From Flavobacterium suaedae (GTDB lineage: Bacteria > Bacteroidota > Bacteroidia > Flavobacteriales > Flavobacteriaceae): 64,000 nucleotides of DNA. Below the pieces are notes generated by a model that was not told the origin of the DNA, made no database searches, and saw only the letters and a list, made by a program, of their open reading frames with translations. Positions 26,770 to 35,901 of the stretch are shown here, piece after piece. Within the stretch, counting starts at the first letter, position 1; each line of letters opens with the position of its first letter. The translations under genes were made by a program, and so were the position numbers. The stretch spans positions 1-64,000 of the forward strand of contig NZ_BMJE01000008.1 in assembly GCF_014642915.1 (NCBI RefSeq), given 5' to 3'.

Positions 26770-28356
26770 ATGAAGATAAAAAAAGCATATTTACCTATAT
26801 TACTGGCTGCCTTTATGGTAGTGGGACTTTTATTGGGCAGTTTTTTAAACTTTCCCGAATCTAAGCGCAGTGCTTTATATTCCAATAAAACCAAGCTGAA
26901 TAAGCTAATTGATTTTATTGACAGTGAATATGTAGATGATGTAGATGCAGACTCTATTGTAGACCTTACCGTGAACAGCATACTGGAAAAACTGGACCCT
27001 CATTCAGTTTATATTGACAGAGCTCAAATGGAATCGGTAGCACAAAGTATGAGGGGGGATTTTGTAGGTATAGGCATTAACTTTTATATGTATAAAGACT
27101 CGGTTGCGGTTATAAAACCCATTCCGGGAGGTCCTTCGGCAAAAGCAGGTATAAAATCGGGCGACCGTATTTTGTATGCCGATAATTATCAGCTTTATGG
27201 TAAAAACCTGCCTAATGACAGTCTTTTTTCTAAACTAAAAGGAGAGGAAGGCTCTAAACTAACCCTTACAGTTTACAGAAAAAGTGAAGACAAAGAGTTT
27301 AAAGTAAACATTACCCGAGATGTAGTGCCTATACAAAGTGTAGATGCTGCGGTAATGGCAGATGATAATACTGCATACATCAAGATAAACCGTTTTGCCG
27401 AGACTACTTATAAAGAATTTGAAACTGCTTTAAAACTGCTTAAAAAGGAAGGTGCGGATAACCTTATTATAGACCTTCGTGATAACGGAGGGGGCTACCT
27501 TGAAAAAGCGGTTGATATTGCCGATGACCTACTGGAAGACGGTTTAGTTATAGTAAAAACCAAGAATAAAAAAGGTCGTGAAGATATAACTTATGCCCAT
27601 GATGACGGAATGTTTGAAAAAGGCAAAGTATATATACTAATAAACGAGAACACCGCATCTGCCAGTGAGATATTAGCCGGAGCTATTCAGGATAATGACA
27701 GGGGTACTATTGTAGGCAGGCGCTCCTTTGGTAAGGGGTTAGTACAGCGAGAAATGCCTTTAGGCGACGGTAGTGCTGTGCGTTTAACCGTAGCACGCTA
27801 CTATACGCCATCAGGCAGGTCGATACAGCGCAGCTATGCCGATGGAGGCGAGGCGTATTTTGATGATTTTGCCAAACGTTATGAAAATGGAGAACTTTAT
27901 GCAGCCGATAGTATTAAAATAGCGGATACCTTAAAGTACAAAACCTTAAGGGGGCGTACGGTATATGGCGGTGGCGGTATTATACCGGATGTGTTTGTTC
28001 CGCTGGAAGGGGAACATGGTGACGAGGCTTTACTTATGGTAATGAAATCAGGTATTGTAAGCTATTTTGTTTTTGAACAACTGGATAACCACCGTAAAGA
28101 CTTTGAAGGACTTACTCTTGATGCTTTACAGGAAAAAATAAAAAACTCAGACAAGTATTATAATGCATTTGGAGAATACCTTGCCAATAGTGGTTTGGTA
28201 TTACCTTTAGAAAAGCATAAAGATGAGGTTAAGTACTACTTAACTGCTGAATTTTCAAGACAACTGTTTAGTGAAAAAGTATATTACCAAATGTTGCTTA
28301 AACGCGATACTATGGTAAAAAAAGTGCTTGAATATGAAAGACAACTAAAAAAATAA
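26770..28356 (+). CDS. S41 family carboxyl-terminal processing peptidase
   Basis: A 528-residue tail-specific protease anchored in the periplasm. An N-terminal membrane/signal segment (about 5-27) is followed by an N-domain with LDPHSVYID. A PDZ domain follows (about 85-180; FVGIGINFYMYKDSVAVIKPIPGG-type start, then AGIKSGDRI). The serine/lysine protease core carries NLIIDLRDNGGGYL, NENTASASEI (nucleophile S297 or S299) and SFGKGLVQ with K322 as the general base. A C-terminal helical extension (about 430-528) is typical of Bacteroidota members. It likely trims or degrades envelope proteins. It starts three bases after the deaminase stop. Confidence 0.93.
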   Translation: MKIKKAYLPILLAAFMVVGLLLGSFLNFPESKRSALYSNKTKLNKLIDFIDSEYVDDVDADSIVDLTVNSILEKLDPHSVYIDRAQMESVAQSMRGDFVGIGINFYMYKDSVAVIKPIPGGPSAKAGIKSGDRILYADNYQLYGKNLPNDSLFSKLKGEEGSKLTLTVYRKSEDKEFKVNITRDVVPIQSVDAAVMADDNTAYIKINRFAETTYKEFETALKLLKKEGADNLIIDLRDNGGGYLEKAVDIADDLLEDGLVIVKTKNKKGREDITYAHDDGMFEKGKVYILINENTASASEILAGAIQDNDRGTIVGRRSFGKGLVQREMPLGDGSAVRLTVARYYTPSGRSIQRSYADGGEAYFDDFAKRYENGELYAADSIKIADTLKYKTLRGRTVYGGGGIIPDVFVPLEGEHGDEALLMVMKSGIVSYFVFEQLDNHRKDFEGLTLDALQEKIKNSDKYYNAFGEYLANSGLVLPLEKHKDEVKYYLTAEFSRQLFSEKVYYQMLLKRDTMVKKVLEYERQLKK

Positions 28357-28390
28357 TTTATAACTAACTAACCTAAATAAATTATAAAAA

Positions 28391-28747
28391 ATGAAAACAA
28401 TAATTAAATCTGGCTTGCTACTAATAGCATTATTTTGCTTTAGTATTACCGCAAGTGCACAAGACAGAAAGATTCAGACAGTAACTATAAAAACAGCTAT
28501 TGCTTGCGATCATTGTAAGATATGTGAGACATGCGGACAATTATTTGACAGGAAGCTGTTACGAGAGAAAGGTGTGCAAATGGTAAGTCTTAATGAAGAG
28601 AAAATGACTATACAAGTAACGTATAACACCAAAAAGACTGATTTGGCAACCATAAAAAAAGCGATTAGCCAATTAGGGTATGATGCTGATGATGTTAAAG
28701 CAGACCCTGAAGGGTATAAAAAACTAGACGGATGTTGTAAGGTGTAA
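28391..28747 (+). CDS. Secreted heavy-metal-associated (HMA-like) protein with a CxxCxxCxxC cluster
   Basis: A 118-residue protein with a signal peptide (1-24, ITASAQ) and a ferredoxin-like HMA fold. TVTIKTAIACDHC leads into the metal loop, and the C-terminal half (KMTIQVTYNTKKTDLATIKKAISQLGYDAD) has the usual last helix and strand. Instead of one CxxC, four cysteines lie in register (C39, C42, C45, C48) and a further CC pair ends the protein. That could bind a metal cluster or several soft-metal ions. The gene follows the S41 protease by 34 bases and ends at a 17-bp stem terminator. Confidence 0.82.
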   Translation: MKTIIKSGLLLIALFCFSITASAQDRKIQTVTIKTAIACDHCKICETCGQLFDRKLLREKGVQMVSLNEEKMTIQVTYNTKKTDLATIKKAISQLGYDADDVKADPEGYKKLDGCCKV

Positions 28748-28775
28748 GGTATAACTTTACCATCTCATTAAAATT

Positions 28776-28816
28776 AAACAAAAAACGGAGCTCTTATAAA
28801 GCTCCGTTTTTTGTTT
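28776..28816 (+). terminator. Terminator after the HMA-like gene
   Basis: A 17-bp perfect stem (AAACAAAAAACGGAGCT and its complement) over a 7-base loop, with T-tract. It can also act on the convergent flavoprotein gene. Confidence 0.9.
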
Positions 28817-28828
28817 AAAGTAAAGTTT

Positions 28829-29440
28829 CTATTTACTTCTTGTACTGTCGTGATATTGTGCCGGCACACCGTCATTCCAAAGCGTCATAATATCAGTAGC
28901 AACCGCAGCGCCACTACCGGCAGCAATAGCTACCTGGCTGCGCCAGCCTGCAAGTGTTCCGGTTACATAAATACCATCATCAACCAAATGGTCATCATTC
29001 TTTAACTGTATGCGGTTCTTTTCGGGTAATGCTTTGCCGTGTGGTTCTATATAGTCCATTAAGCCCTCTATATTAAAAGTAGGAGCAGAACCTACCGCTA
29101 CTACAATAGCTTTGGTAGTATAACTGTTTTTGTTTGTAGTAACAGTAAAGTTTCCGGCTTCGCCTTCCACTTTCATTACTTTCTCTTTTTCTATTTGTTC
29201 TACATGCGGGTAAAGGTCGGTAAGCTGTTGCAGGCTTTCGTCCATTAAATCTTTACCTAATTTACCAGCCGGAATACCGTAAGCATTATTAAAAACAGCA
29301 TCACGCAGTGCCGATGCTTTTTGGTGTGTAAGTATACCTATTTTTTTACCTTCTGCATACGGTTTGTTTTGTGCAGAACCTAATATAAGTGCGCAGGAAA
29401 CGCCCGATGCGCCTCCGCCTATTATTAAAACGTCAAACAT
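28829..29440 (-). CDS. Short FAD-dependent oxidoreductase (thioredoxin-reductase-like FAD domain)
   Basis: A 203-residue flavoprotein with the FAD dinucleotide motif IIGGGASGVSCALIL at its N-terminus. It has the inner motif AIVVAVGSAP and the C-terminal FAD motif DGIYVTGTLAG. It lacks both the inserted NAD(P)H-binding domain and the CxxC redox pair of true thioredoxin reductases, and its length is about two-thirds of that family. It may be a single-domain flavoprotein. Homologues of this short type occur in Bacteroidota, so truncation by mutation is unlikely. A 65-residue membrane protein lies nine bases upstream and is probably cotranscribed. Confidence 0.8.
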   Translation of the reverse strand: MFDVLIIGGGASGVSCALILGSAQNKPYAEGKKIGILTHQKASALRDAVFNNAYGIPAGKLGKDLMDESLQQLTDLYPHVEQIEKEKVMKVEGEAGNFTVTTNKNSYTTKAIVVAVGSAPTFNIEGLMDYIEPHGKALPEKNRIQLKNDDHLVDDGIYVTGTLAGWRSQVAIAAGSGAAVATDIMTLWNDGVPAQYHDSTRSK

Positions 29441-29449
29441 TTTGGATTG

Positions 29450-29647
29450 TTAATTACGGGTTTTCTCCTCTATTTGCTTTGCCTTTTTAAATATAATAAG
29501 TATGCATACAGCACATAACGATGCTATTATACCTATTAATGCAATAAGGCTGTCGCCTTCAAAAAGGTTGTTAAAGTCCAATAGGGTTATATTAAATATA
29601 ATAAGCCCTATGGCTATAGCTATTAGTGTATAAATAAATGTTTTCAT
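29450..29647 (-). CDS. Small membrane protein of unknown function
   Basis: 65 residues with two hydrophobic helices (about 4-22 and 33-55) joined by a short acidic loop (NLFEGD), ending in a charged KKAKQIEEKTRN tail. It is unrecognised. Its position immediately before the flavoprotein suggests co-expression. Confidence 0.6.
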   Translation of the reverse strand: MKTFIYTLIAIAIGLIIFNITLLDFNNLFEGDSLIALIGIIASLCAVCILIIFKKAKQIEEKTRN

Positions 29648-29718
29648 TGCAAAATTATTTTAAATAATGGCTTTTATTTGGGGAGCCTTGTTTTATTATA
29701 AAATTACGTAAAGGGTTG

Positions 29719-30294
29719 TTAAATAAATAGTTGTTTAACATTAGCCGCAAATAATTTAACAGCTATAGCCAGTAATATTACACCAAATACTTTACGTATT
29801 ACCCCAAGCCCGTTAGCCCCTAATACTTTTTCTATTTTAGCCGATGACTTTAATACACCATATACCACAGCTACATTTAGTATTATGCCGCCAATAATAT
29901 TTATTTCGGCATACTCTGCACGAAGCGATAGTATAGTTGTCATGGTACCTGCCCCTGCAATAAGCGGGAACGCAATAGGTACTATAGATGCTGTATTTGG
30001 GTCGTCATCTTTATATAAACGTATGCCCAGTATCATTTCTAAGGCAAGGAAAAACAGTACAAACGAACCTGCTACGGCAAACGAGCTGGCATCTATACCT
30101 ATAAGGTTTAAAATTTCTTCCCCTACAAACAAAAAAGCAACCATAATTATCAGGGCAACCAGTGATGCTTTTTCCGACTGTATGTGCCCTACTTTATTGC
30201 GCAAGTCTACTATTATAGGTATACTACCCATAATGTCTATTACAGCAAAAAGTACCATGCTCACTGTAAATAATTCTCTCCAGTCAAATGCCAT
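29719..30294 (-). CDS. MarC family integral membrane protein
   Basis: 191 residues with about six transmembrane helices. It contains the MarC/UPF0056 signatures VLFAVIDIMGSIPI near the N-terminus and AFPLIAGAGTMTTIL in the middle. Members are inner-membrane proteins of unsettled function; an older multiple-antibiotic-resistance assignment for E. coli MarC was not upheld. A TAATTTTG box (30325-30332, minus strand) lies 30 bases upstream. The gene appears to be monocistronic. Confidence 0.9.
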   Translation of the reverse strand: MAFDWRELFTVSMVLFAVIDIMGSIPIIVDLRNKVGHIQSEKASLVALIIMVAFLFVGEEILNLIGIDASSFAVAGSFVLFFLALEMILGIRLYKDDDPNTASIVPIAFPLIAGAGTMTTILSLRAEYAEINIIGGIILNVAVVYGVLKSSAKIEKVLGANGLGVIRKVFGVILLAIAVKLFAANVKQLFI

Positions 30295-30404
30295 ACCCTG
30301 ATGTAATTAAAAAAATTTAAGCTGCAAAATTACCTTATAAATTAAACACTGCCACGAAAAAAGACTAAAATTTTATTCAGGCAGTTTTTAACCTAAGTTT
30401 GTTT

Positions 30405-30412
30405 TATCTTTG
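30405..30412 (+). promoter_or_regulatory. -7 promoter element overlapping the start region of the DUF3109 gene
   Basis: TATCTTTG is a perfect TAnnTTTG only four bases before the ATG, suggesting a leaderless or nearly leaderless transcript. No TTG -33 box is visible. Confidence 0.4.
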
Positions 30413-30416
30413 CAGC

Positions 30417-30998
30417 ATGTTTCAAATAGGTAAGACAATAGTTTCTGAAGAGGTTCTCGAAAAAGAGTTTGTGTGTAATCTTTCGGCATGTAAAGGTGCA
30501 TGTTGTGTAGAAGGAGATGCGGGGGCTCCGGTAACAGAGGAGGAAACTAAAATAATGGAGGAAATATACCCGAAAGTGAAACCTTTTTTACGAAAAAAAG
30601 GAATTGAGGCTATAGAGGCTCAGGGGACTTGGGTAGTAGGTGAAGATGGTGAGTTTGAAACACCACTTATTGACGGTGCTGAATGTGCCTATGTTATTTT
30701 TGATGGCAAAACGGCACTTTGCGGTATTGAACAAGCATATAATCAAGGCTTGGTTGACTGGAAAAAACCTGTTTCCTGTCACCTATACCCTATACGTGTA
30801 AAAGATTTTTCGGAGTTTGCTGCGGTAAACTACAGCCGTTGGCATATATGCAGTGATGCTTGTACACTGGGCAAGGAATTAGAAGTTCCTGTATACAAGT
30901 TTGTAAAAGAGGCATTAATCCGTCGTTTTGGTGAGGACTGGTATGCAGAGCTTGATAAGGTTGCCGAAGAGTTTAAAAAACAGTCAGGAAACTTGTAA
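30417..30998 (+). CDS. DUF3109 family cysteine-rich protein
   Basis: 193 residues, cytoplasmic. Conserved cysteines occur in FVCNLSACKGACCVEGDAGAP at the N-terminus, then GAECAY, ALCGIE, VSCHLYPIR and HICSDAC. This is the DUF3109 pattern, related in layout to YkgJ-type zinc/iron-sulphur proteins, so a bound metal cluster is likely but unproven. I start at the ATG giving MFQIGKTIVSE. An in-frame TTG 18 bases upstream overlaps the -7 promoter element and cannot be transcribed from it. Confidence 0.88.
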   Translation: MFQIGKTIVSEEVLEKEFVCNLSACKGACCVEGDAGAPVTEEETKIMEEIYPKVKPFLRKKGIEAIEAQGTWVVGEDGEFETPLIDGAECAYVIFDGKTALCGIEQAYNQGLVDWKKPVSCHLYPIRVKDFSEFAAVNYSRWHICSDACTLGKELEVPVYKFVKEALIRRFGEDWYAELDKVAEEFKKQSGNL

Positions 30999-31058
30999 AG
31001 GTTTTTTCTTTAAATTTCTCATTATAGCCTGCTGGCTGAAAATGGCTATATGGTTTTT

Positions 31059-31172
31059 ATGATAGTGATAACAGAGAATGAATTTGGGAATTACAGATTG
31101 TGTGAAGTAACTACTATTAATGAAAATTATCCGTTCTGTTTAATTAAATGCAAAAAAGAAATAACAAGTTAA
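31059..31172 (+). CDS. Possible 37-residue small ORF upstream of nrdB
   Basis: An ATG-initiated frame encoding a 37-residue, Cys-containing peptide (MIVITENEFGNYRLCEV, later PFCLIKCKKEITS). It has no recognised relative and no clear promoter. It could be a remnant of a longer gene or chance. Confidence 0.2.
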   Translation: MIVITENEFGNYRLCEVTTINENYPFCLIKCKKEITS

Positions 31173-31535
31173 AAAATAACGGGTTAAAATTTCATCAAGT
31201 TCTATAAAAACATACTTTTCTTACGACTTTTTTAGCTATAAAATACATTTATATCCTGTAAAATATTTTGATTAAAAATAGCTCTTACCACTTGTAAATA
31301 CAAAGGTTTTTGCGTATTTTTTAAAGTCCTTTAAAAGCGGTTTATTTTTTGTAAATAACTAAAAAACAATATTTTGTGATTTTTTAGCCTTGTTATCCTA
31401 ATATTAAGTCGTTGTTAAAAACTATTGCAGATTGTGAATAAGTTTGCCTTTCATTTTCTCTCACAAATGGCAATCTTTGTATCTCCCTTTTAGCGAAAAA
31501 GAGCATTATTCTAATACTATAAAAGTCAAAAAATT
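31173..31535 (+). promoter_or_regulatory. AT-rich leader and promoter region of nrdB-nrdA
   Basis: About 360 bases with no convincing gene. It contains AATCTTTG at 31472-31479 (7 of 8 to TAnnTTTG) with a TTG at 31444-31446, a 25-base spacer that is slightly long. Several near-palindromic AT-rich segments are present (for example CTTGTAAATACAAAG near 31293), but no operator is recognised. Confidence 0.35.
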
Positions 31536-32513
31536 ATGTCTTCAACAGAACCGATTTTACAGGAAAATAAAAATAGATTTGTAATATTCCCGATAAAACA
31601 CCACGATATTTGGGATTGGTACAAAAAAATGGAAGCCAGCTTTTGGACGGCTGAAGAAATAGACCTGCACCAGGATTTAAATGACTGGAATAACAAGTTG
31701 AGTGACGACGAGCAATACTTTATAAAACATATTTTAGCATTCTTTGCAGCATCTGACGGGATTGTAAACGAAAACCTTGCAGAAAATTTTGTAAACGAAG
31801 TACAATATGCCGAAGCAAAGTTCTTTTACGGTTTCCAGATTATGATGGAAAACATACACAGTGAAACCTACTCGCTTTTAATTGATACGTATGTAAAGAA
31901 TGAAGAGGAAAAAGATAAACTTTTCCGTGCTATAGAAGTATTTCCTGCTATTATGAAAAAAGCAGAGTGGGCTTTAAAATGGATAGAGTCTGAATCGTTT
32001 GCTGAAAGACTAATTGCATTTGCAGCGGTAGAAGGTATCTTCTTCTCAGGAGCATTCTGTTCTATATTCTGGTTAAAGAAAAGAGGACTTATGCCGGGCT
32101 TAACCTTCTCTAACGAATTAATATCGCGTGATGAAGGTGTACACTGTGACTTTGCAGTACACCTGCACAATAATCACTTAGTAAACAAAGTACCGAAAGA
32201 AAGAATTAAAGAGATTTTAGTAGATGCGCTTAATATAGAAAGAGAGTTTATTACAGAGTCACTTCCGGTAAGTCTTATAGGTATGAATGCTAAGTTAATG
32301 ACGCAGTATTTGGAGTTTGTAACCGACAGACTTTTAGTAGAACTTGGTTGTGAAAAACAGTACAATGTTACCAATCCGTTTGACTTTATGGATATGATTT
32401 CACTACAAGGTAAAACAAACTTCTTCGAAAAGAGAGTTTCAGAATACCAAAAAGCAGGAGTTATTAATAAAGATGATAACTCACAAAAAATTAGCTTCGA
32501 CGCTGATTTCTAA
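31536..32513 (+). CDS. nrdB: Ribonucleotide-diphosphate reductase, beta subunit (class I)
   Basis: The radical-bearing small subunit of class I ribonucleotide reductase, making dNDPs with NrdA in the cytoplasm. Di-iron ligands are visible at D74 (SDGIVNENL), E105 and H108 (MMENIHSE), and in the second helix pair ([21 protein letters not shown]). The radical tyrosine is retained at Y112, seven residues after E105 as in E. coli Y122. Its 325 residues are typical, with no N-terminal ATP-cone, unlike the NrdB type known from some marine Flavobacteria. nrdA follows after 81 bases. Confidence 0.95.
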   Translation: MSSTEPILQENKNRFVIFPIKHHDIWDWYKKMEASFWTAEEIDLHQDLNDWNNKLSDDEQYFIKHILAFFAASDGIVNENLAENFVNEVQYAEAKFFYGFQIMMENIHSETYSLLIDTYVKNEEEKDKLFRAIEVFPAIMKKAEWALKWIESESFAERLIAFAAVEGIFFSGAFCSIFWLKKRGLMPGLTFSNELISRDEGVHCDFAVHLHNNHLVNKVPKERIKEILVDALNIEREFITESLPVSLIGMNAKLMTQYLEFVTDRLLVELGCEKQYNVTNPFDFMDMISLQGKTNFFEKRVSEYQKAGVINKDDNSQKISFDADF

Positions 32514-32551
32514 AAAAAGACCAAACACACAAAAACAAAATAATAAAGTTA

Positions 32552-32569
32552 GTGGGCATTTTTGCCCGC
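32552..32569 (+). promoter_or_regulatory. Hairpin in the nrdB-nrdA intergenic region
   Basis: GTGGGCA and TGCCCGC form a 7-bp GC-rich stem over TTTT, 25 bases before the nrdA start. No T-tract follows, so it is not a terminator. It may affect RNA stability or the subunit ratio. Confidence 0.4.
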
Positions 32570-32594
32570 CATTAATAACCTTAAAATATTGCCT

Positions 32595-35000
32595 ATGTAT
32601 GTAGTAAAAAGAGATGGCCGAAAGGAGCCGGTAATGTTCGATAAGATAACGGTTAGAGTAAGGAGACTGTGCTATGAACTTAGCGACCTTGTAGATCCGG
32701 TGAAAGTAGCAATGCGTGTTATAGAAGGGTTATATGATGGTGTAACAACTTATGAACTGGATAACCTTGCTGCGGAAATTGCCGCTGCCATGACGGTTAG
32801 CCACCCTGATTATGCACAGTTAGCTGCCCGTATAGCGGTATCTAACCTGCACAAGAATACAACAAAGTCGTTTTCGGAAACAATGACCGAAATGTACGAA
32901 TATGTAAACCCAAGAACAGGACAGCCTTCTCCGCTGCTTTCTGATGAGGTTTACGAAGCCATTATGGCAAATGCCGAAACATTAGATTCGAGCATTATAT
33001 ACAACCGTGACTTTAACTATGACTATTTCGGGTTTAAAACACTGGAAAGATCATACCTGTTAAAAATAAACGGTAAAATTGTAGAGCGTCCGCAACACAT
33101 GCTAATGCGAGTATCAGTAGGTATACACCTTAATGATATTGATGCGGTACTGGAAACGTATGAGTTAATGTCTAAAAAATTCTTTACTCATGCAACGCCA
33201 ACGCTTTTCAACTCAGGTACGCCAAAACCACAAATGTCGTCGTGCTTCCTGCTTACTATGAAAGATGATAGTATAGACGGAATATATGACACACTTAAAA
33301 ATACAGCAAAAATATCACAGTCAGCAGGAGGTATAGGTTTATCTATACACAATGTAAGAGCTACAGGTTCATACATTCGTGGTACAAACGGTACATCAAA
33401 CGGTATTGTGCCTATGCTGCGTGTGTTTAACGATACAGCACGTTATGTAGATCAGGGCGGAGGTAAACGTAAAGGTAGTTTTGCGATTTACATTGAGCCT
33501 TGGCATGCCGATATTTTCGACTTCCTTGAGTTAAGAAAGAACCACGGTAAGGAAGAAATGAGAACACGTGACCTGTTTACAGCACTTTGGATTCCTGATT
33601 TATTCATGAAGCGTGTAGAGGAAGATGCAGAATGGACGTTAATGTGTCCTAACGAGTGTCCCGGTCTTTACGACGTACACAGTGAGGAGTTTGAGGAAAT
33701 GTACCTAAAGTATGAAGCAGCCAACAAAGGAAGAAAAACGATTAAAGCCCGTGACCTTTGGGAAAAAGTACTGGAGTCTCAAATAGAAACAGGACTGCCG
33801 TATATGCTGTATAAAGATGCGGCTAACAGAAAATCGAACCAAAAGAATTTAGGTGTAATACGTTCCTCTAACCTTTGTACAGAGATAATGGAGTATACTG
33901 CACCTGATGAAGTGGCAGTATGTAACCTTGCTTCTATATCATTACCAATGTTTGTAGAAGATGGTGTGTTTAACCACCAACATTTATATGATGTTACCAA
34001 GCGCATTACCCGTAACCTGAATAAAGTAATAGACAGAAACTACTATCCGGTAGAGGAAGCACGTAACTCAAACATGCGCCACCGTCCGGTAGGTTTAGGA
34101 GTACAGGGGCTTGCCGATGCATTAATACTAATGCGTCAGCCATTTACCAGTGATGAAGCAAAACAAATAAATCAGGAAATATTCGAAACCATTTACTTTG
34201 CTGCTGTTACAGCGAGTATGGAAATGGCTAAGGAAGAAGGACCATACTCAACATTTGAAGGTTCACCAATATCGCAAGGAGAATTCCAATATAACCTTTG
34301 GGGCTTAAAAGATGAAGACCTTAGCGGACGTTGGGACTGGGCTTCACTTCGTAAAGAGGTTATGGCAAACGGTGTAAGAAACTCACTGTTGTTAGCACCA
34401 ATGCCAACGGCTTCTACATCGCAAATATTAGGTAATAACGAAGCGTTTGAGCCATATACATCAAACATATATACAAGAAGGGTACTTTCAGGAGAGTTTA
34501 TTGTAGTAAACAAGCACCTGTTACGTGACCTTGTAGACCTTGGTTTATGGAATGATAACCTAAAGCAGGAAATAATGAGAGCCAACGGTTCCATTCAGCA
34601 TATAGATGCTATTCCTCAGGATATAAAAGACCTGTACAAAACAGTGTGGGAACTAAGTATGAAGGATATTATAGATATGTCCCGCCAAAGAGGTTACTTT
34701 ATAGATCAATCGCAGTCGCTTAACTTGTTTATGGAAAATGCAACCTTTGGTAAGCTTACTTCAATGCACTTCTATGCATGGAAGAGCGGACTGAAAACAG
34801 GGATGTACTACCTGAGAACTAAGAGTGCTGTAGATGCTATTAAGTTTACCCTTAATAATGACAAAAAAGCGCAACCGGTAGCTGCTGCTGCAACTGCTGA
34901 AGATGCTAATACAGAATCAATGTCTACAAATGAGTTCCAGGCAATGTTACAACGTGCCCAAAACTCTGACCCTGATGATTGTGAAATGTGCGGTTCTTAA
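32595..35000 (+). CDS. nrdA: Ribonucleoside-diphosphate reductase, alpha subunit (class I)
   Basis: The catalytic large subunit, 801 residues. An N-terminal ATP-cone (about 1-90; [15 protein letters not shown]) should give overall dATP feedback inhibition. The core carries [14 protein letters not shown] segment [21 protein letters not shown], the finger-loop cysteine region SSNLCTEI, and [15 protein letters not shown]. The C-terminal swinging pair is CEMCGS. An in-frame TTG 11 codons upstream lies within the intergenic hairpin; the ATG start (MYVVKRDGR) matches the family. It is followed by a long stem terminator. Confidence 0.96.
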   Translation: MYVVKRDGRKEPVMFDKITVRVRRLCYELSDLVDPVKVAMRVIEGLYDGVTTYELDNLAAEIAAAMTVSHPDYAQLAARIAVSNLHKNTTKSFSETMTEMYEYVNPRTGQPSPLLSDEVYEAIMANAETLDSSIIYNRDFNYDYFGFKTLERSYLLKINGKIVERPQHMLMRVSVGIHLNDIDAVLETYELMSKKFFTHATPTLFNSGTPKPQMSSCFLLTMKDDSIDGIYDTLKNTAKISQSAGGIGLSIHNVRATGSYIRGTNGTSNGIVPMLRVFNDTARYVDQGGGKRKGSFAIYIEPWHADIFDFLELRKNHGKEEMRTRDLFTALWIPDLFMKRVEEDAEWTLMCPNECPGLYDVHSEEFEEMYLKYEAANKGRKTIKARDLWEKVLESQIETGLPYMLYKDAANRKSNQKNLGVIRSSNLCTEIMEYTAPDEVAVCNLASISLPMFVEDGVFNHQHLYDVTKRITRNLNKVIDRNYYPVEEARNSNMRHRPVGLGVQGLADALILMRQPFTSDEAKQINQEIFETIYFAAVTASMEMAKEEGPYSTFEGSPISQGEFQYNLWGLKDEDLSGRWDWASLRKEVMANGVRNSLLLAPMPTASTSQILGNNEAFEPYTSNIYTRRVLSGEFIVVNKHLLRDLVDLGLWNDNLKQEIMRANGSIQHIDAIPQDIKDLYKTVWELSMKDIIDMSRQRGYFIDQSQSLNLFMENATFGKLTSMHFYAWKSGLKTGMYYLRTKSAVDAIKFTLNNDKKAQPVAAAATAEDANTESMSTNEFQAMLQRAQNSDPDDCEMCGS

Positions 35001-35025
35001 AAAAGAAAAAGTAATATATTAGCAG

Positions 35026-35062
35026 AATTAAAATAAGGAGCATAATGCTCCTTATTTTAATT
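35026..35062 (+). terminator. Terminator after nrdA
   Basis: AATTAAAATAAGGAGC and GCTCCTTATTTTAATT form a long stem over a 5-base loop. Confidence 0.75.
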
Positions 35063-35093
35063 ATATCAACCACCACCTTTTAATACTATAATT

Positions 35094-35621
35094 ATGGAAA
35101 ATCAAATTACTGCTGTTTACGTTGATGAAACCATGTACGCTTCCGGAGGGAAACGTTTTGCAAACCTTCTTTTAGATTTTGTGGTTCAACTCGTGTTAGG
35201 CTTTTTGTTAGGGCTTTTTGCTTCGCTATTATATCTTGCTTTTGGAATTGACGGACCTGCTATATGGATAGCGGAAATGGGAACTCTTGAAGAAAGGTTT
35301 CTGGGGGTGGTAATATTAATTGTTTATTATGGTCTTATAGAATCGCTTACATCGCGTAGTATAGGTAAATATATTACAGGAACAAAAGTGGTAATGTACG
35401 ATGGATCTAAACCTGATGCAGGGACTATATTACTACGTACAATATGCCGAATTATACCATTTGAAGCATTTTCATTTTTAGGTTCAAAAGCAAGAGGCTG
35501 GCATGATAGCCTGAGTAAGACGTATGTAATTGACGTAAAAAAATATGAACATGCTGTAATGATGAAACAATCGTTTGAACAAATAGGGCAGGAAGAAACA
35601 ACAGAACTTAATAATTATTAA
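35094..35621 (+). CDS. RDD family membrane protein
   Basis: 175 residues with an N-terminal GGKRFANLLLDFVVQ (the R..D of the RDD domain). Two long hydrophobic segments (about 23-50 and 70-88) and the SRSIGKYITGTKVV motif are followed by a third hydrophobic/Arg segment (LRTICRIIPFEAF) and GWHDSLSKT. This is the standard RDD layout; some family members are implicated in ion transport or lipid metabolism, but function is mostly unknown. The next gene starts one base after its stop, so they form an operon with dgt. Confidence 0.88.
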   Translation: MENQITAVYVDETMYASGGKRFANLLLDFVVQLVLGFLLGLFASLLYLAFGIDGPAIWIAEMGTLEERFLGVVILIVYYGLIESLTSRSIGKYITGTKVVMYDGSKPDAGTILLRTICRIIPFEAFSFLGSKARGWHDSLSKTYVIDVKKYEHAVMMKQSFEQIGQEETTELNNY

Positions 35622-35622
35622 T

Positions 35623-35880
35623 ATGGCAAAAGAAAAAAAAGCCGTTTATACGGGAGTGATAGCGCAAGATGAGGACGGTAACTACTTTTGTGGTGAGTAC
35701 CTGTTAGACTATAAAACGGTAGCTAAAGGTTTTAATCTTAATGATAAGATAACTATAAAATCGACAATAGAAAACTCCAGCGATAAAAGTAATGAGCAAT
35801 ACCCAATGAAATCGAAAGATTTTACTTTGGTAAATAAGCAAGAAGGAGATGATGACGCTCCTAAACCTGAAGAAGACTAG
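35623..35880 (+). CDS. Small charged protein of unknown function
   Basis: 85 residues, cytoplasmic, Lys/Glu-rich, with a central YLLDYKTVAKGFNLNDKI beta-like segment and an acidic C-terminal tail (EGDDDAPKPEED). Unrecognised. It sits between the RDD gene (one base away) and dgt (21 bases), and is clearly part of that operon. Confidence 0.65.
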   Translation: MAKEKKAVYTGVIAQDEDGNYFCGEYLLDYKTVAKGFNLNDKITIKSTIENSSDKSNEQYPMKSKDFTLVNKQEGDDDAPKPEED

Positions 35881-35901
35881 AATATAAAACCATATACTAA
35901 T

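Noticed and set aside
28829..29440. Calling the short flavoprotein a truncated thioredoxin reductase pseudogene
   Set aside because: Both FAD motifs are in place at the correct ends of a continuous frame; the missing NAD(P)H domain is a family trait, not a deletion scar that I can see.
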